Source: Sindora glabra
Taxonomy: Eukaryota; Streptophyta; Magnoliopsida; Fabales; Fabaceae
Length of the DNA stretch: 64,000 bases
Assembly (NCBI GenBank): GCA_020226215.1
Contig: CM035227.1
Coordinates: forward strand, 20,525,866 to 20,589,865
Reading direction: 5' to 3'
Shown: one piece after another, positions 24,319 through 37,801 of the stretch
Numbering within the stretch: the first letter of the stretch is position 1
How the letters are laid out: each line of letters begins with the position of its first letter
Notes under the pieces: model-generated
What the model was told of the DNA's origin: nothing
The model's database searches: none
What the model saw: only the letters and a program-made list of their open reading frames with translations
Translations under genes and position numbers: made by a program

Positions 24319-25122
24319 GAATATTTGGTAAATAGTTATTTCAATTAACTTATTGATCCTCAAATAAGTATTTTAAAAAATTTAATTTATATTTAGTATA
24401 AAAAAGATATTCTTATTCATAATTATAAATTTTATTAAAATATACACATAATAATAAAAAATTATATAAATATAATCATATCTTTTCTATTAAATTGTAT
24501 AAAAAGAGGAGAATATTTTATAGTAAATAATAGAAAATGTATTGTAAAAATTCTTAGTCTTTTATTAAATGATATCTTTTAAATTAAAGAACAATATATA
24601 TTAAAAAAAAAGGAAACAACTATATTACTTATAAAAGATATCTTTTTATATTTAAAATGGGTAATTCATTAATATTTTTAATGATAAAAATATAAATTTT
24701 AAATTTAATATTAAAAATAATTATAAAATAAATTTTAATAGTTATTGCATTTGCCAAAATATTATAAGTATTTCTTAACTAGAAAATTATAATTGTTCAT
24801 TTTTTCAGAGAATATCAAATAAATGTAATAAATTATATAATTATAATTTTTGAAATATTTAATATAATGAATAATATATTATAATTATAATATAGAATAT
24901 TATTAAAGTAAAAAAATACTCAAATTAATTATAAAATATATATATATACTTATATGTCATTTTATATACAAATAATTAATAATAAATAATTAATTTTCCT
25001 AAATATTTTTATAAAATAACTAATACTATCAGTTAGTTAAATCAGCTCATGTAATCAACTATTAACTAACAGTTAATTCAATTAATTAATCATTAATATA
25101 ATAGTTAATTATCAAATATAAC
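24319..25122. mobile_element. Candidate AT-rich terminal-inverted-repeat element
   Basis: The left end ATATTTGGTAAATAGTTA (24321 onward) pairs imperfectly with the reverse complement of the right end ATATTTGATAATTAACTA (25120 inward), and both are followed by TTGAATTAAC-like sequence. The interior is about 90% A/T with no frame. A target-site duplication could not be fixed, so the limits are approximate. Confidence 0.3.
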
Positions 25123-26027
25123 CAAAGTTCTTAAAGATTTATAATAAGATTTTCCATTTAAATTATGATAAGTATATTAATAATTCTACTAACTATTAAG
25201 AAATTTAATTCAATAATTACAATAATTACTAATATTTTAATTATAATAAAATAATTAATATATTGTAATTTAAATAAAAAATTTATGACTTACATTTAAA
25301 AAACTTCATTTAAATTTTATCCCGCTAACAAATTTGAGCATTAGTGGCATGGAGTACAATTTAATTGAATTATGATATTATTAAATATATTTATTTAAAT
25401 GAAATGAATTTAAGTGTGTGGAAAAGATTTATGATATATCATTAATGCAGTATTATATTAATATATTATTAAATTAAAAATTAATATATTATCATACTGT
25501 ATGCTTTAAAAAATTGTTGACATTATGTCCAACTAAATGTGATAATACATCTGTTTGTCACTATATGAACAGTGTAGTATAGACTATCTAAATAAATATG
25601 ATTTTAATTAATTAAATAGTAATTAAAATATTTTATATTTAATATGATTATAAATATTATTAAATAATATAAATTTATGATTATAAAAATAAATTAAAAT
25701 TTTAATTATATATTATATTTTATAAATAAATATATAATAACAATTATATAACACATATGAGGCATGCGAATCCTGAGAACGTAATTGAATCAAGGAATTG
25801 TCAAATTGAATGGAACCACCAATTGAAGCTGTTTTATTCAAATGTCCTTTGACAGATATTTCAATAACTTTTACTCTTACATTCGATGAGTTCCTTGTCA
25901 ACTGCATTCATTGTGCAAAAGATTTTTTTTTTATTTGAATTATCCGATATCAGTAAGTTATATTCAACCTTCGACTAATCTAAATTTAAATTAAAAGAAT
26001 TTAATATGGGAAGAAAATTCTCTTAAC

Positions 26028-26113
26028 GATAATTTTTTCAATTCACAAGATTCAAGATCTTACTTAAAAGGATAATTTTTTTCGTTCACAAAATTCAAGA
26101 TCTTATTTAAAAG
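26028..26113 (+). repeat. 43-bp tandem duplication
   Basis: Two adjacent 43-bp units (26028-26070 and 26071-26113) both begin GATAATTTTTT and end TTAAAAG and carry the core TTCAAGATCTTA. They differ at only a few positions. The second unit runs directly into the SINE-like segment. Confidence 0.8.
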
Positions 26114-26150
26114 GATCCAACTGCTAACCACTCAAATTAATTGTACAAAA
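26071..26150 (-). mobile_element. SINE-like / tRNA-like remnant
   Basis: On the minus strand the order is TTTGAGTGGTTAGCAGTTGG (resembling a pol III A box), then TTTAAATAAGATCTTGAATTTT (resembling a degenerate B-box region, split here as TTTAAATAAGATC and TTGAATTTT). The block CTTA(C/T)TTAAAA...AACCACTCAA is shared with 34015-34085 on the same strand. No A tail or TSD was found. Confidence 0.3.
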
Positions 26151-27926
26151 GATTTTAAATATAATGTTGAAAATATTTTTACATTTCAACAGATTTTTGC
26201 CTATTTCTTTATAAATTAATTTGAAATTTATCTTAGATTGAGGTTGAATCTGAACTTGAAAAAGAAGACAAGATTTTCATTAATCCCATACTTGGTGGAA
26301 GGGAAAAAAAGAAGAAAGAAAAAAATTTTAAAATTTAATTGAGATAAAAATAAAAAGAAAGAAAAATCTTACAATGTTAATATGTGAATAAATGATAATA
26401 TAAAATCAATTTTTTCAATTTTTTTCTCTCTTTTTTCTCTCTAATCAAGTATAAAAAAAATTCTAAATTCAAGATTTTCCCTCCTTTTTTACTATACCCC
26501 TAAAGATAGGATAAATATCGAATGCTAGCTACTAAAAAAATTAAATACACTCAACATATCTTAGGCTTTTTTTTTAATATTTGAATAATCATGACATTTA
26601 TTATTAATTATTTACTGGTTATAACTATTCGACCCTAATGACAAACATTATCTTATCTGTTGTTAGTTACAGTTATCATTATCTTTTATTTTAATCCATT
26701 TAAGTTTATAAATTCAACTTTTCTATGGAAATTAGAAGGTAATATCTTTTTATCTTAATATCTCCCCTTACTTATCTTTGTAGAAAATGTAATGCTTGTT
26801 TTTCCCATAATTTTTTAATAAACTTATTGAGTTTTTATATTGTTATTCCTGCTTATGAATTATGACAATTACAGACAATCCAGAAAATTTGTTGAATTCA
26901 AGAGAATATAATATGGCATATTAATTGAAAACAAGAATAATCTTTAAGGATAACATCTATAACATGCCTTAGATTAAACTCTGACAAAATATAAAAATTC
27001 ATACTTGGAATTGTTGACGAAAAAATGGTTAATTAGTAATATCCACAAAAATAGGTTCAAAACAGAGTGTATATGTTAGATTTGTGAGATTTCAAGCTGA
27101 TTTTTTTAACAAAAGCTAATTAATTTTTTACTCCTTAAAAATTCAATCTTGACTTGAGCTTCACTTGAAAGTTGAAACTCTACTGCGTTAGTAGTTACAC
27201 AACGGACAGAGAAACGATCCCTCTCAACCATTTTTCTTTTTCATTTTGTACAAAAATCACCATTATTCTAAACCATTCATACATCCATATATTTAGAAAA
27301 CGGACCAATTCTATAAAAATCAATCTTGAACCAATCCTGCGAGTTGGCGCTTTCGGTTCTTAAGTTTCATCCTCTTCGATCAATTATTTCTTAAGTTTAT
27401 AAAGTTTCATTTCTACTATTATAGATTTTAAAAACTTAAATAATTTGTAAAAATCATCGTACACAGTTAAGAAGAACAATGGTATATTCTGATTTTAAAG
27501 TGAAATAATTTATTTATTCGTAAATTATTAATTAAAAAATAAATTGATATAGCTTTGACCTAATCTACCTAAAAATCTACCATTTTAACAATCACAAAGC
27601 TGAAGCATTGAAGGAAGATTTTTCTCAAGTGTTTTGCAACAGCCACTACCGTCTTGGACCCATTAATTTAGAAAACAGGTAATTTTAGCCATTGCTTGCT
27701 GTTCGTGCTTCCATTTTCTCTCACTCTTATTTTTCCAAGCAAAAGATTTTGCTAGCTCGTAATCTAATAAATATATAAACTTAAACTATAAATTAGTTAT
27801 AAAAATCAAAATAAAATTTTATCAATACTTACAAATTAATTAAAAACAAAGTTATAAATCTATTAATATTAATACTTAATAAGAAAGAATAAATTATTAG
27901 TATTTTCATAATATATATTTAAAAGA

Positions 27927-27954
27927 ATATATATATATATATATATATATATAT
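27927..27954. repeat. (AT)14 microsatellite
   Basis: Uninterrupted AT dinucleotide run. Confidence 0.9.
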
Positions 27955-28597
27955 CTTCAAGGATTTGTCTCACAATAATTATTAATACTAAAAGGCAGAA
28001 ATAATATTTAAAACAGTGCTAAAGCAACAAACCCCAGATAAACAAAAATTTGATAAGGAACACTATACTTTAAAATTTTCAAAGATCAACTACGGGTAAA
28101 GTCTATCTTAACCCTTACAGCCGTTTATTAAAGAAGAAAATAAGAAATGTGCATTTTTTCAAATAAAAAAAAGGTAGAGAAGAGTGATTTTCCTGATCCT
28201 ATTGAACAGGACATTAATGATATGTTGAAGTTGATAATATATTCACTCCAAAATTACTATTAATTATTTTATCCATTCTTTATTATCTTTTGCAATTAAT
28301 TAGTTTTATATATATTTAAAAATTAATTTAATTCATTTATTTTTAACAATTCTTTTAAAATTATCTTTTAAAGAGAAAAATATAATAAAATAAATATAAG
28401 TGAATTAAGATTATGGAATAATAAAATACTTATTAATTAAAATAATAAAATTAAAAATTTTAATATTTTATTAAAAATCTAAAATAATAAATAAATAATT
28501 TTTTAAAAATATAATAATAATAAAAAATAAAAGAATTACAATGTGATTTAAACCACCGCCTTACTACTATAAGCAATCATTTCCCTTGTCCAAAATC

Positions 28598-28912
28598 TAG
28601 GGTGTGTTTTGGAACTGAGTTACATTATCTCGAAAGAAAAGTCAAGAGATTCTCGACGAGGAAATTTATGGAATCGGAATCTCATTGGGGTTCCGTGGAT
28701 GTTGGATAGCCCAACACAAGGTACCATCGTTTTCAGATTCCTATGGCTCAACCACCCAAGACATCGAACAGTGCCATGGATTCCTCTGCATCAATACTGA
28801 ACCTCAGATCTTGACTTCTCGTGCTTCTAATGCCATACCTAATTTGAGGTATATTCCATTTAAGATTCATCGAATCGGGACAAGTGGGTACGATTCGGTC
28901 TTTTAAGGACGA
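28598..28912. other. Unidentified GC-richer island
   Basis: About 310 bp begin AGGGTGTGTTTTGGAACTGA and contain repeated GGAATCGGAATC/GATTCATCGAATCGGG-type motifs. A 73-codon plus frame (28685-28906) and a 63-codon frame overlap it, but neither is recognised. The opening resembles terminal inverted repeats of plant DNA transposons (GGGTGTGTTTGG type), yet I found no matching right end. It may be a truncated element. Confidence 0.35.
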
Positions 28913-29169
28913 AGCACGTAGTTTTCACACCAAGATGGGATCCCTCCCTTAATAGTTTGTTAGCTTAGTTTGAATTAAGGTGGTTAAGATAGGATAAAAT
29001 GAATTGTAATTATCAATCTGCCCCTGATATTATGGTTTCGGGTTTAGCTGAGCCCGTCTAAAATTAATTCCTTTTGACGTTTTTGCTTTCAAAGGACTAG
29101 CTACGGGGTTTGGTTCGTCGTGTGGGGACAAGTTTTTCTGCTTTAATAAAGAGTAAATGAACTAATTAA

Positions 29170-29500
29170 TTTCACGTTTGTAATAGTAATGATTATTTTT
29201 ATAAATTTTATAATTAATATTATTAATTTTTAACTTTAATTTTATTATAATTTTTTTTGTTGTTTTGTTTATTTATAATATTAAAATAAATTAAAAATAT
29301 TGAAACAAATTATTAAATCTTTAATAATATTAATTACATATTTACTTTTTAGTTATAATATCTTTTATATTATTTACTTTAGCATTATAAATGAAGAGAA
29401 TAATGAATAATTATAATAAAAATAAAAATTGATAATGTCAATTATAAATTTTAAAAAATATAGTAATAATTATCTTTATAAATATGTGAAATTTGATATT
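29170..29500. mobile_element. AT-rich MITE-like inverted repeat, related to 1340-1672
   Basis: The left arm AATTTTATAATTAATATTAT, continuing TAATTTTTAA, pairs with the reverse complement of the right arm AAATTTATAATTGACATTAT, continuing CAATTTTTAT. The centre carries AATATTAAAATAAAT as in the copy at 1340-1672. A further partial relative appears near 29640-29720. Confidence 0.4.
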
Positions 29501-32236
29501 GTTTTTAATGTTTGATTATCACATTTCTTTCAATGGTAGAAGTCATCAAATTATTAAATACATATATCTTGAAATTAAATTCTAAATATAAAAATAAAAT
29601 TTTCTAATAATATTATAAATCATTTTAACTAAAAACTCTTCATTAATTATCACATTTATTTTAATATTATAAGTAAAGCACAAAAAATATTAAATAAAAA
29701 ATATTACAATCATTTTATAATAAAAAATCAATTTGATGAATTATTGAAAACAATGGTATATAATTTTTCAGTACAATGACAAGATTAGGTATCTTTTCTC
29801 CGTGTCAGTGCAGGAAGCCGACACATCTTCTAAATGATAATTAAATCATTTTGACGTTTGCGAGTGGAATTAGCCACCCGAGAGTTGGTGACCGAGCTGC
29901 GGGTAGTGTTTGTTTTATTACTCTCCCATCCCTTTTTATTTGGTGGAAACTAGTAATTTACTTTTAATAAAAACTAAATTAATAAATTACTATATTTTTT
30001 ATTAAAAATTTAAATTATTTATTATTTTCTTAACTCCTCTACCCTGATGTTAAAATCTCTCAAAGATGATTTGATTTGCAAAATTAATATCAAAAGTACA
30101 ATTTTCTATTAAGTAGAAAAATTTTAAATTATTTGATTAACCATTAACAATCAAAATGGAGCAAATATAAATTTTCAAGAAAATTTATTTTTCATAAAAT
30201 ATAAAAAGTTACTTATTCACATCTACCTCAATAATAAAAACTTCTCATTTTTTATAAATATAAATACAAAACTACCCTTATTTAACTTATCAAATGACCA
30301 CTTTTACCTTTTACTCTCATAATTTTGAAAATTATAGCAAATATTTATTAATGATAAATATAATTTATTAATAATAAAATATAAATATATTTATTCAAAC
30401 ATAATTGTTACTTTTATAAAATATATTTATTTTATTAATTATATAATAAATTAAATGAGTTTTATATAAAAATATATAAAATAAAAATAAATTATATATT
30501 GAATATAAATTATAAATATAATAATAAATATTATCTTAATGATAAAAATTTTAGTATAACTATAATTACATTTATTACATATAATATAATATCATTTTAT
30601 TTATTATTTTAAAATTAAATTATAAAAATAAAAAATATGTATCTCATATTTATTTCATATAAATCTAATAAAATTAATTATTTAACTAATATTTTTTATT
30701 GACATTATATTCCATTTTAATATATTAAGATAATTTAAAATACATATACATATATATAATAATATCTTAATTTTTCATATAATTCTATTTTACTTTTTCA
30801 TTGTAAATTAAAAAATATAAAATTATCAATTTAGAAAAACTTTAATGAAAAGAGAGACAATTAAATTGTATCAATATTTTTTATTATTTATATTTTAATT
30901 TTGAAAAATATATTAGTTATTTTAGTAATACTTCCTATGAAATTCAAGATTAAATCAAATAAAATATAAGAATTTAATTTCAGAGAAGTATCAATTTCTT
31001 AGTTTTAATCAAATAATTTTGAGTATTTTCTAGAAAATTCATAAGAAATTTTATCCTTAAAAGTTCAACTTTCCCGGAGAAAATGATTCCTCAAAGTAGA
31101 ATATAAAAGCAATAATATTACTAAATATGCTTATTATTATTCACAATATTTCTTCTAACTGCGTAGTTTTTTTAGTATGCTTTTATCTGTGTAGTTTATA
31201 AAATCTGAATTGGCCAGTTGGTTAATAAATGAAACATGTAAAATAAATTTTTTTAACGTAATAAAATATTAATTATGAAGAAGAGGGATTATGTTTCGAT
31301 GCGTTCATAGTAAAAAAGTTGATTGACATGTATTCTTGTAATTTTTATTGAAATTTTTATTAAAAGTTGTAATATTTTATATATATTTTATCATTTTTAA
31401 TAAAATTTTATGAATTTTTGAATTTATCTTACAATTTTAAAATAATAAAATTGTAATTATTTTTTTGTATTTATCGTATATAAAAATTGAAATTATTTTT
31501 AACCCATCTCTAAGAGTTTAGTACTATTTTCACTTATATTTTTATAAATTAGGACAAAATAAACATATTTTCTCTAAATTTAATCAAAACTATACAAATC
31601 TTATATCTAATTTTAAAATATACACAAACCTCCCATCAAATTTACAAAAAAAAAAAGTTACTACTTACCAATATTTAAAAAAAAATTAATAAACAAATAT
31701 TATTTTTAACTATTAAAATCAAAAGAATTAATTATTTTATGACCAAAATACCTAACCTTTATTTATAAATGTTCCCATGTTCATTTTATTGTAAAATTTG
31801 AATTCTTCCTCGTTTAAAGAAATCACTTTTATTAAAAAAAAATTGTTTTATATTTTTTCTTACACACAGGAAGATATTTTTATCAAAAAAATTATTTTTA
31901 TTTTTTATATGTACTAATTTTAATATTTAAAATGTAATCGACTATTTTAAACCTTTCAATTAACAATAAGTAATATATTAAAAAAGTACGGACCATGTTA
32001 AATGGTTATAAAAATATGAATAACATTATATTAGAGCACAAAATAAATTATAAAATTGTAAATATTAAAACTTAAAAAATAAATTTATTGTATAGTACTA
32101 ATTTTTAAACAAGAGTTACATTTTAAATATTAAAATTAATATACATGAGAAAATAAACAAATTTTTCCGGTAAAGATATATTCGAGAAAATTTTTAAAAT
32201 TTAACATTGTTAAATTTAGTGTGCAATGAGTATGAA

Positions 32237-32275
<39 letters not shown>

Positions 32276-33055
32276 AATTGTTAGCTCTCATATCCGTATA
32301 TAGTGATTTGTAACATTTACATTTTCATTTGGACAAAAAATATTTTGTTACTAATTCAATGAAAATAAAATAATAAAGGGTATTAATATAATTTTAATTA
32401 AAAATATTAATTTAAAATATTTAAATAAACTCTGTTCATTTTTTCTTATTTTTATTATAAATGTACTAATTAAATATAAAAATTAATGGTGATAACAAAT
32501 TAATTATAATATTTTTTATTATTTTATTATTATTAAATTAATAATATAATTTTTTTCATTCTGAGAAAAAACCGTTAACTTCCACATTTGACTTACAAAT
32601 ACACACATACAATATAAAGTAAGAAAAGTGAATTATTATTATTAAATCTAATTTTATGTTTCTTCTCATATGCATTAATCTGATGATTATTATCCATTCA
32701 TTTCATATTTTATATAAAAATATCTTTTCACTTAATATATCTCTTATATTATATACACATATATGTATTAATTGTTACAATTAATATTTTTATGAAAATT
32801 TTTAAAATGAATTTAGTAATAATCCCCTTATAAAATCACCTAGAGACTTGTGCATATTTTATAATTAAAAAAATAGTGTAATTTCAACTAAATTTAGAGA
32901 AGCTTGCATATTTTAATCTATAATTTATTTTGCCAATATGATTAAGTGATTTTTAAAATTTAGAATATTTTTATTTATAAAAATATAAAATTGAGATTTG
33001 CGCCTTAAATTTAAAAAGTATTTACTTACGATGAAAAATTTTGAAAAAGAATTAG
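29501..33055. other. AT-rich intergenic DNA
   Basis: No gene or complete element was recognised. A short GC-richer patch at 29785-29930 is non-coding as far as I can see. The block contains a long TA microsatellite at 32240-32273. Confidence 0.45.
32240..32273. repeat. (TA)17 microsatellite
   Basis: Uninterrupted alternating A/T run of about 34 bp. Confidence 0.9.
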
Positions 33056-33059
33056 AGGA

Positions 33060-33382
33060 GAGAAGAAAAGAGGGCAGGAAGCACGTGATGGGAATCCTTT
33101 GAAAGGCACAAAACCAACGGCTTTTAGTAGGACTAGTGGGCGAGAAAGAGAAACCAAGAATCTCATGAAGATTCTTTAGCTCTCCGACTTTTGTGGGTTT
33201 GTCAATATGTTTGTGTGCCCAGATGCGACCTCCACCGATCCACATGCTCCCCGTTGCCTTCTTGCCCCACGCAAGCCCCATCGGTTCTCTCAATGCCCTC
33301 TTATCACAACCCTAAAGCCACCGCAATTACGCCTCCTCGGAGCTGGCCCTCCCACACACCATCTCCATTTGCGTCTTAACCT
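33060..33382. other. Unidentified GC-richer, possibly coding island
   Basis: This is the most GC-rich stretch between 24 and 58 kb outside the copia element. On the plus strand, 33191-33379 is open and Pro/Ser/Thr-rich, and a 31-codon frame begins MRPPPIHMLPVAFLP at 33224. The minus strand is open from 33293 to 32925. None of these matches a family I know and there are no clear exon borders. It could be a first exon, a decayed gene piece or a promoter. Confidence 0.35.
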
Positions 33383-36036
33383 TTAAAATTTATACATTTG
33401 AATTGTATTTAGTTAATTATTCAAATAAATAATATTATTTATTTATCAATAACTAATAATATATTTCTTTAATGGTCTAGTATTTATATACTATTTAACT
33501 ACACTAATAATATATTTAAAAATTAAAAAAATAAAAGGAATAGTATTTATTACTTTTCATTCCATCTTCTTCATTTCTACTATTCCTCCTTCAAACTTAG
33601 CACAAGTGTATTTAATTTTTTTTAAATACAATTAAACATCAATCTTTTCATTCTTTTCTCCTCGTTGAATATATGTAATCTTACTTTTTGACAACTTTAA
33701 AATCTCACTATTCACTTTTTGCTAACTTTAGGTAAGTGCATACTTTGCCATTCGAGGGAAACTGCTTTTTATGTTCGTTTGTTTTGTTCTCTGTTCAATG
33801 AGTTAGTTTTCTTTTCTTATTTTCATGGGGAATTACGATTCATTGTGATGTACATCGGGAATCTTAAAGGGTCGTACTTTATATATATACTATTCAGATG
33901 TCTCCTATTTTTTTTAGAACTTTTGATATTTAATATGTCATATTGAATTTTTTATTAATTTGAAATCGAATTGAGTTGGATTATTTTTAGGAGATAAAAT
34001 TTTTTTAATAATAATTTTTTTATTAACAAAATTTGAACTCAAAATCTTACTTAAAATATATTAAATTTTCAACCACTCAATCTGGTTATTAATATCTTCT
34101 AATTTTTTAAACTTTTTAAATTAATGATACTTCTTTTATTCATACATGTTATATGTATAATCTTTTACATGTTTAAGTAAAAAATTTATTTTAAAAATCA
34201 GAATATTATTGAGTTTTTCTCTTTCCAATAATAGTTAATAACTTTGTTTATAAAGATTTTCATACTACTTCCTATTATTTCTTGATCATAATGTTAACAT
34301 TACTTATTTGTCAAAATATAATAAAAAATAGTATTAAAATCTTAGTATTTGCCGTAGGACTAGAAATTAGAATTTTTTTTTTAATTATTGGCAAGTAAAG
34401 TCTGTCTAAATCTAACGTTAGAAGAACATGATATATTCATAGAATGCAATGCATTGGATTTTAACCAAAAACCACTCAAACCATTAACTTTAGAAGTATC
34501 AGAATTGCTGCAAAAGATAAAAGAATAAAACACGTTAGATCCAACTATGCAAGTTGATAATCTTTTATCTCATTTTCACCTTTATTTCCTCGTTCATTTG
34601 TCGTGCTCGTGCACCGGTTGGGTGGGGAGGACCATTCGTGTAGCCACAAATATTAGTGAGCGTACAAGTGATTGCATGGGGTTCAAAGTTCTAACAATTA
34701 ATGGTTGTCCATTAATTTTTATTCAGAAATGCTATAAATTCATTAAAGTAGAATTTATAAATTTATCTCAACATTTTATATTTAATTAACAACTCTTAAT
34801 TTATATTTAAATTTTACTTTTGAATTTCATTTTTAGTTTATATAGTATTATTGATTTTTTTTATATTTGTAATCAAATTCATTTAGAAGTGATAAAATAG
34901 ATGGATAAATATATCAAATTTATTTTATCAAAATTTTTTATTTAAAAATAAAATGTTTATCCACAAAAAGATATTCTTAATAATTCATTTATGATTATCC
35001 ATTATTTATCTATCCTAAAATTTTTATTCAGCATTTAAAATGAATATTTAATAAAATGGTCATTAAAATTTTACTCATACTTTGCACGAGATTATAAATT
35101 ATAAATATATTCTTATTTGGATATAAATAATATAATTTTTCATTGTAAACTCTTGTTAAATTTTTTTATAATATTTTATAGGGCATAAATTTGAAGAAAT
35201 TGTAGAAATGATTCAGGAGGTAGAGTTGTGAAAATAATATAAATATAATAAAAAATTAGAGAGAGGAAAAGAAAATAGAATAAGAGGAATTTTTTTATTT
35301 CTGAATGTGTTGGATCCTTTATATGACATATCTATATATAGGCCTGAGCTGCACACATTACTAATTAGTACTTATTACTAATTGATTATAATCAAATATT
35401 AAGTAAATATTAATTATAATAATTAATAAATAAATTAAGAAATTTAATAGATATTTATGTGTATGTATATATATATATTTATAACAAGTTGAAGTTGATG
35501 CCTTTAATATTAGAATGAGTTTGGTATAATTGCAAAATGTTTTTATTGCCATTTGTTCTTATGGAAAAAACTTCCAATATTATATTAGTATTGAAAACTT
35601 ACTGCTATTCTCATACAAATATTATCAATTATATTATTTTTTCAATTTAAGAATTGAATTTAACAAAAAAATATTTATTTTTAGCAAGAAAATGGTTATT
35701 TTTAAGGAAATTAAATCATTGAGTTAGAAAAATAATACACTTGATAATATTTAAGTAATACTAAATTTTTAGTACAAATATAATACTAAAATTTTTTTCC
35801 TTCTTCTCGTGATCTCCATTTTGATCACACAAGGTCAAAAAGTTGTCTATTAAATAGTAAAATGACAAATGTTAATTAATTTCTTTTAATAATGGGTAAT
35901 TTCTTTAATAATAACATCATTAAAGGTTTGGAAAATGCATAAAGCAGTTTAAATTCAAAAAGAGCTAAAACTTTTAGAGCCCCGTTGGAGTATAGTATAA
36001 AAGAAAGCCAATAATATAATCATATATAATCTAGTC
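33383..36036. other. AT-rich intergenic DNA
   Basis: No gene was supported. A GC-richer patch at 34585-34710 and frames at 33719-33946 and 34547-34789 are not recognisable. The SINE-like sequence at 34010-34090 lies here. Confidence 0.4.
34010..34090 (-). mobile_element. SINE-like / tRNA-like remnant
   Basis: The minus strand reads GATTGAGTGGTTGAAAATTT, then AAGTAAGATTTTGAGTTCAA followed by ATTTTG. The last part resembles a pol III B box (GGTTCGAATCC type). It shares CTTA(C/T)TTAAAA and AACCACTCAA (plus-strand reading) with 26071-26150. No A tail or TSD was found. Confidence 0.3.
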
Positions 36037-36039
36037 TTA

Positions 36040-36620
36040 GCAGATATTTGGTGTACTTATAAGATGGGATAATATAATCCAATGAGACCATTTTATCCTC
36101 TTAATATAGGATAAAATTATCATTTATTATTAGACATGATATGAGCCAATAGGATAAAGTAAAATTTTTCTCACTTGATAATAATTTCAAACAATGACAT
36201 TGTAAAATAAAGTGCAAAGTTATTGGCAAATAGTCAATTATGAATTAATGGTTGGCTATTGCTGTTGACCAAAATCAGTCACTTATTGTCATTAACCAAT
36301 GCCTATAATATCCATTGTTATTGATTACCACTTATTGTTGACACCTATGACCATTCATCATCATTGACCTCATCTTATTATGATCCCTAATATCCAGCAC
36401 TATTGATAATCACTTATCACTATTTATTACTATTAATTACTACCACTCATTATCATTTTCAAAAATATATAATTCTAAGAATTAATGCTATTTAAAGATA
36501 ATTCTATCTAAACAAATACTTTTTAATACTATTCATGTTATATGCATGTAACAACAAACACCTGATAGTACAACTTTATACTATTATTTTCTTATATAAT
36601 TATGTATCAAATATTAAATA
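36040..36620. mobile_element. Harbinger-like element carrying a degenerate minisatellite
   Basis: The left end GCAGATATTTGGTGTACTTA follows TTA (36037-36039). The right end, read as the complement TATTTAATATTTGATACATA, precedes TTA (36621-36623). The interior (about 36240-36440) is a degenerate array of ATTGTTATTGA-CCACTTATT-type units. The terminus GnnnAnATTTGG and the array match the element at 57315-58230, with the array in the opposite orientation. The right boundary is uncertain by a few bases because of the A/T context. Confidence 0.4.
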
Positions 36621-37801
36621 TTATTATATCTTATCATTTCATTATCTTATCTTATACTATCATTTTCGCTTATCTTACCTATCTTATACTAATAACAATA
36701 TATAAAATAGGTGAAACTAAATAGAATAATTTTTTAGGTATTGAATATGCAATGATACGGGTTATAGCAACAAAAAAATAATAGCAATACAAAATGATAA
36801 AATAATATAAAAATAATGATAATTAAATAGATAAATAGATGAATAAAATAATATAAAAATATCATAGTGAAATGGATAAATAGATAGGTTATTAAGTCTT
36901 TCACCTTTTATACATGAATCATCATTACTATAAAATAGTTAATTGAAGTTAACTATTTAGCGAATTACATGTCAGTTTATAACCAACGTTTTATAGATTG
37001 TCATTGTAAATAAGTTATAACATTGGTTAAATAATTGACATTAAAAAAATAAAAAAATATTGATTCCTATAATGCTAAACCCTCATTATTTCTTCATAGA
37101 ATATGCAATCTAGTCATTGATAATAAATTAAAAACATCGATTGTTACTGAATAATTGTCATTGAATACTTTAAACTTGTGCTTTGAAATAGCATCCACCC
37201 ATATCCTTTCACTATAATCTTTTTATAAATAAAACTCCTTCAAATTGCCTTTGTAATTAACTAGAAGTAGTCCCGATAAGAAAGAAGATGTATTTTCAAT
37301 ATTAATTGTTATGTCTTTTTGTTCCTAACAATAATTTGTTTTTTCCTTTGTATAACTATAAATTACTTATTATCAATAGGTTCAATGCATTAAAAACTTA
37401 TTTTGCTTAGGATACCATTATGAATAGCTCCCCTTAAAAACCTTCTTATTAAGATCCATCAATATGAATTCTGACTTGTTCATTTAAATATTATTGTTAT
37501 TTTTTACTCACTTATATTAAAAGATAGGCTTCCTAAATTGAATATAGGCAAGCTCTCATATGTCTTAAATAACCTAGAATATGATGTTGATATGTAAATA
37601 GGGTTTTTATCTTTAATGTTAAAGATATGCATTACTTGAGCTATCAAAGTGATCGCATTATTTTGCATGGTACTCATTTTATCTTATCCCTTTATGTAAA
37701 AACATTCACTAATGTCGTATCTTGATAAGGAATGACATCTATGTGAGATCTGTTAGCTAACTATCTTATAATATCAGAAATAATATTTAGTGTTTATACC
37801 A

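Larger units (their letters stand above)
25123..28597. other. AT-rich intergenic DNA
   Basis: No coding exon, LTR or RNA gene was recognised. The notable items inside are the tandem duplication and SINE-like sequence at 26028-26150 and a long (AT)n at 27927-27954. Frames at 25713-25907 (minus) and 27172-27363 (plus) are short, bounded by no splice signals and match no family I know. Confidence 0.4.
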
